Shown in pieces: positions 61,748-64,000 of a stretch of 64,000 nt of DNA. The translations under genes and the position numbers were made by a program. The stretch spans positions 128,440 through 192,439 of the forward strand of contig CAWHFY010000013.1 in NCBI GenBank assembly GCA_963828755.1. Direction: 5' to 3'. Under the pieces are notes generated by a model. The model searched no databases. It saw only the letters and a program-made list of their open reading frames with translations, and was not told the origin of the DNA. Source of the DNA: WHSW01 sp963828755. Lineage in GTDB: Bacteria; Actinomycetota; Thermoleophilia; Solirubrobacterales; 70-9. Within the stretch, counting starts at the first letter, position 1, and each line of letters opens with the position of its first letter.

Positions 61748-63061
61748 TTGACTGAGCAGCTCTGGGGCGGGGAGACCGCCAAGGCGGTCGAGAACTTCCC
61801 GGTCTCCGGGCACCCGGTGCCCGCCCCGGTGATCCACTGGCTCGGGCGGCTGAAGGGCGCCGCGGCACGGGTCAACGCCGAGCTCGGCAAGCTCGAGGCC
61901 GACGTCGCCGAGCGGATCGCGAAGGCCGGCGACGAGGTCGCGGCCGGCAAGCATGACGAGCATTTCCCGGTCGACGTCTTCCAGACCGGCTCCGGGACCT
62001 CGTCGAACATGAACGCGAACGAGGTGCTCGCCAACCTCGCGGGCGACGGGGCCCATCCGAACGACCACGTCAATATGGGCCAGTCCTCCAACGACGTCTT
62101 CCCCTCGGCCGTGCATCTGGCGGCGCTCGACCAGGTCAGCTCGGACCTGCTGCCGGCGCTCGACGGACTGGCGACGACCCTGGCCGCCAAGGGCGACGAG
62201 TTCGCCGGCCACGTCAAGTCCGGTCGCACCCACCTGATGGACGCGGTCCCGGTCACCCTCGGACAGGAGTTTCACGGCTACGCCGCACAGATCCGGCTCG
62301 GCGCCGCGCGTGTGCGCGACACCCTCGGCCGGGTCGGCCAGATCCCGCTCGGAGGGACCGCGACCGGCACCGGGATCAACACCCACGCCTCGTTCGCCGA
62401 GCGCATCCGCACGAAGCTGACGGAGGAGACCGGGCTCCAGATTTCGGCTCCCGAGGACCCGTTCGAGGCGCAGGCCAATCGCGACGCGCTGGTCGAGCTC
62501 TCGGGCGCGCTCAAGGTGGTCGCGGTCTCGATGATCAAGATCGGCAACGACCTCGCGCTGATGGGCTCGGGCCCGCGCGCCGGCCTCGCCGAGGTCCGCC
62601 TGCCCGAACTACAGAAGGGCTCGTCGATCATGCCCGGCAAGGTCAACCCGGTGATCCCGGAGGTCGTGATCCAGGTCGGCGATCAGGTGATCGGCAACGA
62701 CACCGCGATCACTCTCGGCGGCACCCAGGGGCAGTTCGAGCTCAACGTGCGAGTGCCGCTGATCGCCCGCAACCTGCTGGACTCGATCAAGCTGCTGGCC
62801 TCCGCCGCCCACCTGCTCGACACGAAGTGCGTCAGCGGGATCGAGCCGAACGAGGAGATGCTGCAGCGCCACGCCGAGTCGACGCTTCAGGTGGCGACCG
62901 CGCTCACCCCGCACATCGGCTACGACAAGGCAACCGAGATCGTCAAGGAGGCGGCGAGCTCGAACCGCACCGTGCGCGAGGTGGCGACCGAGCAGGGCGT
63001 CTCCGACGAGGTCCTCGAGGAGGCGCTCGACTTCGTGAAGATGGCGAGGCCTCACGACTGA
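61748..63061 (+). CDS. fumC: Class II fumarate hydratase
   Basis: The TCA-cycle enzyme converting fumarate to malate. QTGSGTSSNMNANEVLANLA, MGQSSNDVFPSAVHLAAL, KSGRTHLMDAVPVTLGQEF and the family signature GSSIMPGKVNPVIPE are present, and the catalytic Ser lies in SSIMPGK. TTG 61748 gives 437 residues, slightly shorter than the Escherichia coli enzyme because the N terminus begins at LWGGETAKAVENF. It is followed directly by a threonine dehydratase-like gene that overlaps or abuts it. Confidence 0.94.
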   Translation: MTEQLWGGETAKAVENFPVSGHPVPAPVIHWLGRLKGAAARVNAELGKLEADVAERIAKAGDEVAAGKHDEHFPVDVFQTGSGTSSNMNANEVLANLAGDGAHPNDHVNMGQSSNDVFPSAVHLAALDQVSSDLLPALDGLATTLAAKGDEFAGHVKSGRTHLMDAVPVTLGQEFHGYAAQIRLGAARVRDTLGRVGQIPLGGTATGTGINTHASFAERIRTKLTEETGLQISAPEDPFEAQANRDALVELSGALKVVAVSMIKIGNDLALMGSGPRAGLAEVRLPELQKGSSIMPGKVNPVIPEVVIQVGDQVIGNDTAITLGGTQGQFELNVRVPLIARNLLDSIKLLASAAHLLDTKCVSGIEPNEEMLQRHAESTLQVATALTPHIGYDKATEIVKEAASSNRTVREVATEQGVSDEVLEEALDFVKMARPHD

Positions 63062-64000
63062 GTCGGCGACGGTCGACCGAGCGCGGGTCGAGGCGGCCGC
63101 AGCCCGGATCGCCGGCCGGGTCCGGGAGACCCCGGTGCTGGCGCTCGAGCCCGACGCGCTCGGGCTCGATCGGCGCCTGGACGAGCTGACTCTGAAGCTG
63201 GAGCTCTTCCAGCGCACCGGGTCGTTCAAGCTGCGCGGCGCGTTCAGCGCGCTCCTGGCCGCCGACGTGCCCGAGGCCGGGATCGTCGCCGCCTCCGGCG
63301 GCAACTTCGCCGTGGCGATCGCCACCGCGGCCACCGACCTCGGGATCCCGGCGTCCGTCTTCGTGCCCGAGGCATCGCCGCCGGCGAAGGTCGAGCGCCT
63401 GGCCGCCACGGCCGCTGAGGCGATCGTCACGGGCGCGCTCTACGACGATTCGCTCGCCGCGAGCCGCGAGCGCGCCGCCGCCACCGGAGCGCTCGAGGTG
63501 CACGCTTTCGACGATCCGGAGATCGTCGCCGGCCAGGGCACCTGCGCCCGCGAGCTCGACCTCGCGGCGCCTGGGATCGACACCGTCCTGGTCGCCGTCG
63601 GTGGAGGCGGTTTGTGCGGCGGGACCGCCGCCTGGTTCGGCGACCACGCCAAAGTGGTGGCGGTCGAGCCGGAGGCGGCGCCGACGTACGCGCGAGCCCT
63701 GGGAGCCGGCGCGCCGGTCGAGGTCGAGGTGGGCGGCGTCGCCTCCGACTCCCTCGGGGCGCGCCGGGTCGGCGCGGAGCCGTGGGCGGTGATGACTCGC
63801 GAGCGCGTCGCCTCGGTGCTCGTTCCCGACGAGGCGATCCGCGAGGCTCAGCGGCGGCTGTGGGCCGCAGCGCGGGTCGGGGCGGAGCCCGGCGGCGCGA
63901 CGGCGCTCGCCGCGCTCACCAGCGGCGCCTACGTGCCGGCCGACGGCGAGCGGCTCGCGGTGGTCGTCAGCGGCGGTAACTTCGCTCCCGCGGCGCTCGC
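63057..64000 (+). CDS. PLP-dependent threonine/serine dehydratase-like enzyme (3' truncated by window)
   Basis: A fold-type II PLP enzyme. ARIAGRVRETPVLALEPDAL is followed by LFQRTGSFKLRGAFSALL, which holds the PLP lysine, then ASGGNFAVAIATAATDLG in place of the usual SSGNHA loop. LVAVGGGGLCGG is the phosphate-binding glycine loop. The reading frame is open from 63039 to the window end and has no ATG, GTG or TTG near the expected N terminus, where TESATVDRARVEAA is encoded at 63057 across the fumC stop. A base error or non-standard start is likely. The 3' end lies beyond the window. Confidence 0.82.

Overview
This window looks like a chromosomal segment of a high-GC actinobacterium. Evidence for that includes a PafB/PafC-type WYL regulator, an AdnA/AdnB-like helicase-nuclease, an lhr-nei pair, a DUF2342-type zincin, a PAC2 protein, a type-2-like isoleucyl-tRNA synthetase and the long archaeal/actinobacterial form of RmlA. 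The gene styles would fit class Thermoleophilia (Solirubrobacterales-like), but that placement is inference. Genes are closely packed, mostly with GTG/TTG/ATG starts and many 1-4 bp overlaps. There is no rRNA, CRISPR array, transposase, integrase or prophage. The only RNA gene seen is tRNA-Phe.

Layout. 0-7.5 kb: sulfotransferase and HAD hydrolase, divergent from sucCD; then a badly frameshifted secreted esterase and inositol monophosphatase; then an aminotransferase and GNAT. 7.5-13.6 kb: a small basic protein facing a DtxR regulator, a HAD phosphatase, folP broken by a 49-bp palindrome, a YprA/MrfA-like helicase, a methyltransferase. 13.6-23.9 kb: tRNA-Phe, NTF2-like protein, aldo/keto reductase, YihY membrane protein, an OB-fold/HD nuclease, two paralogous membrane-anchored proteins, a PafB-PafC locus, MBL and PPOX enzymes, two secreted proteins. 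23.9-27.5 kb: the complete dTDP-L-rhamnose operon (rfbA-rfbD-rfbB-rfbC). 28-35.6 kb: lhr-nei, a Crp/Fnr regulator, pcm, ASCH and SRPBCC proteins. 35.7-37.8 kb: CIRCE-controlled groES-groEL with a terminator. 37.8-44 kb: NAD-binding protein, 7Fe ferredoxin, decayed methyltransferase, Mrp, a Lys/Arg-rich coiled-coil protein, zincin, IMPase-family phosphatase. 44-54.5 kb: UvrD/PD-(D/E)XK fusion, PAC2, second OB/HD protein, split TauE, otsB, MFS-MarR pair, PolX. 54.6-64 kb: two GT2 enzymes, thioredoxin, RmlC-like cupin, ileS, lipoprotein, a CGNR regulator with a divergent 42-aa gene, fumC, and a dehydratase cut by the window end.

The signals that the genes do not explain are repeats. (1) A 51-bp palindromic element occurs twice with 43/51 identity: once inside folP, where removing exactly 49 bp restores one reading frame, and once over the stop codon of the zincin gene. 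(2) Heptanucleotide tandem arrays occur at four sites: twice in lhr, once in ileS and once between convergent genes. One lhr array carries the stop that splits the gene. (3) An intercistronic element (46 bp, two copies between rfbA and rfbD) has a shorter relative between sucC and sucD. These resemble short tandem or palindromic repeat families known elsewhere, but I do not recognise them as described.

Separately, many core genes (groEL, ileS, nei, lhr, pafBC and others) carry single-base frame breaks, and 3.8-5.7 kb and 39.1-39.9 kb carry several. This fits uncorrected long-read assembly errors more than biology, so gene ends near those sites are approximate.
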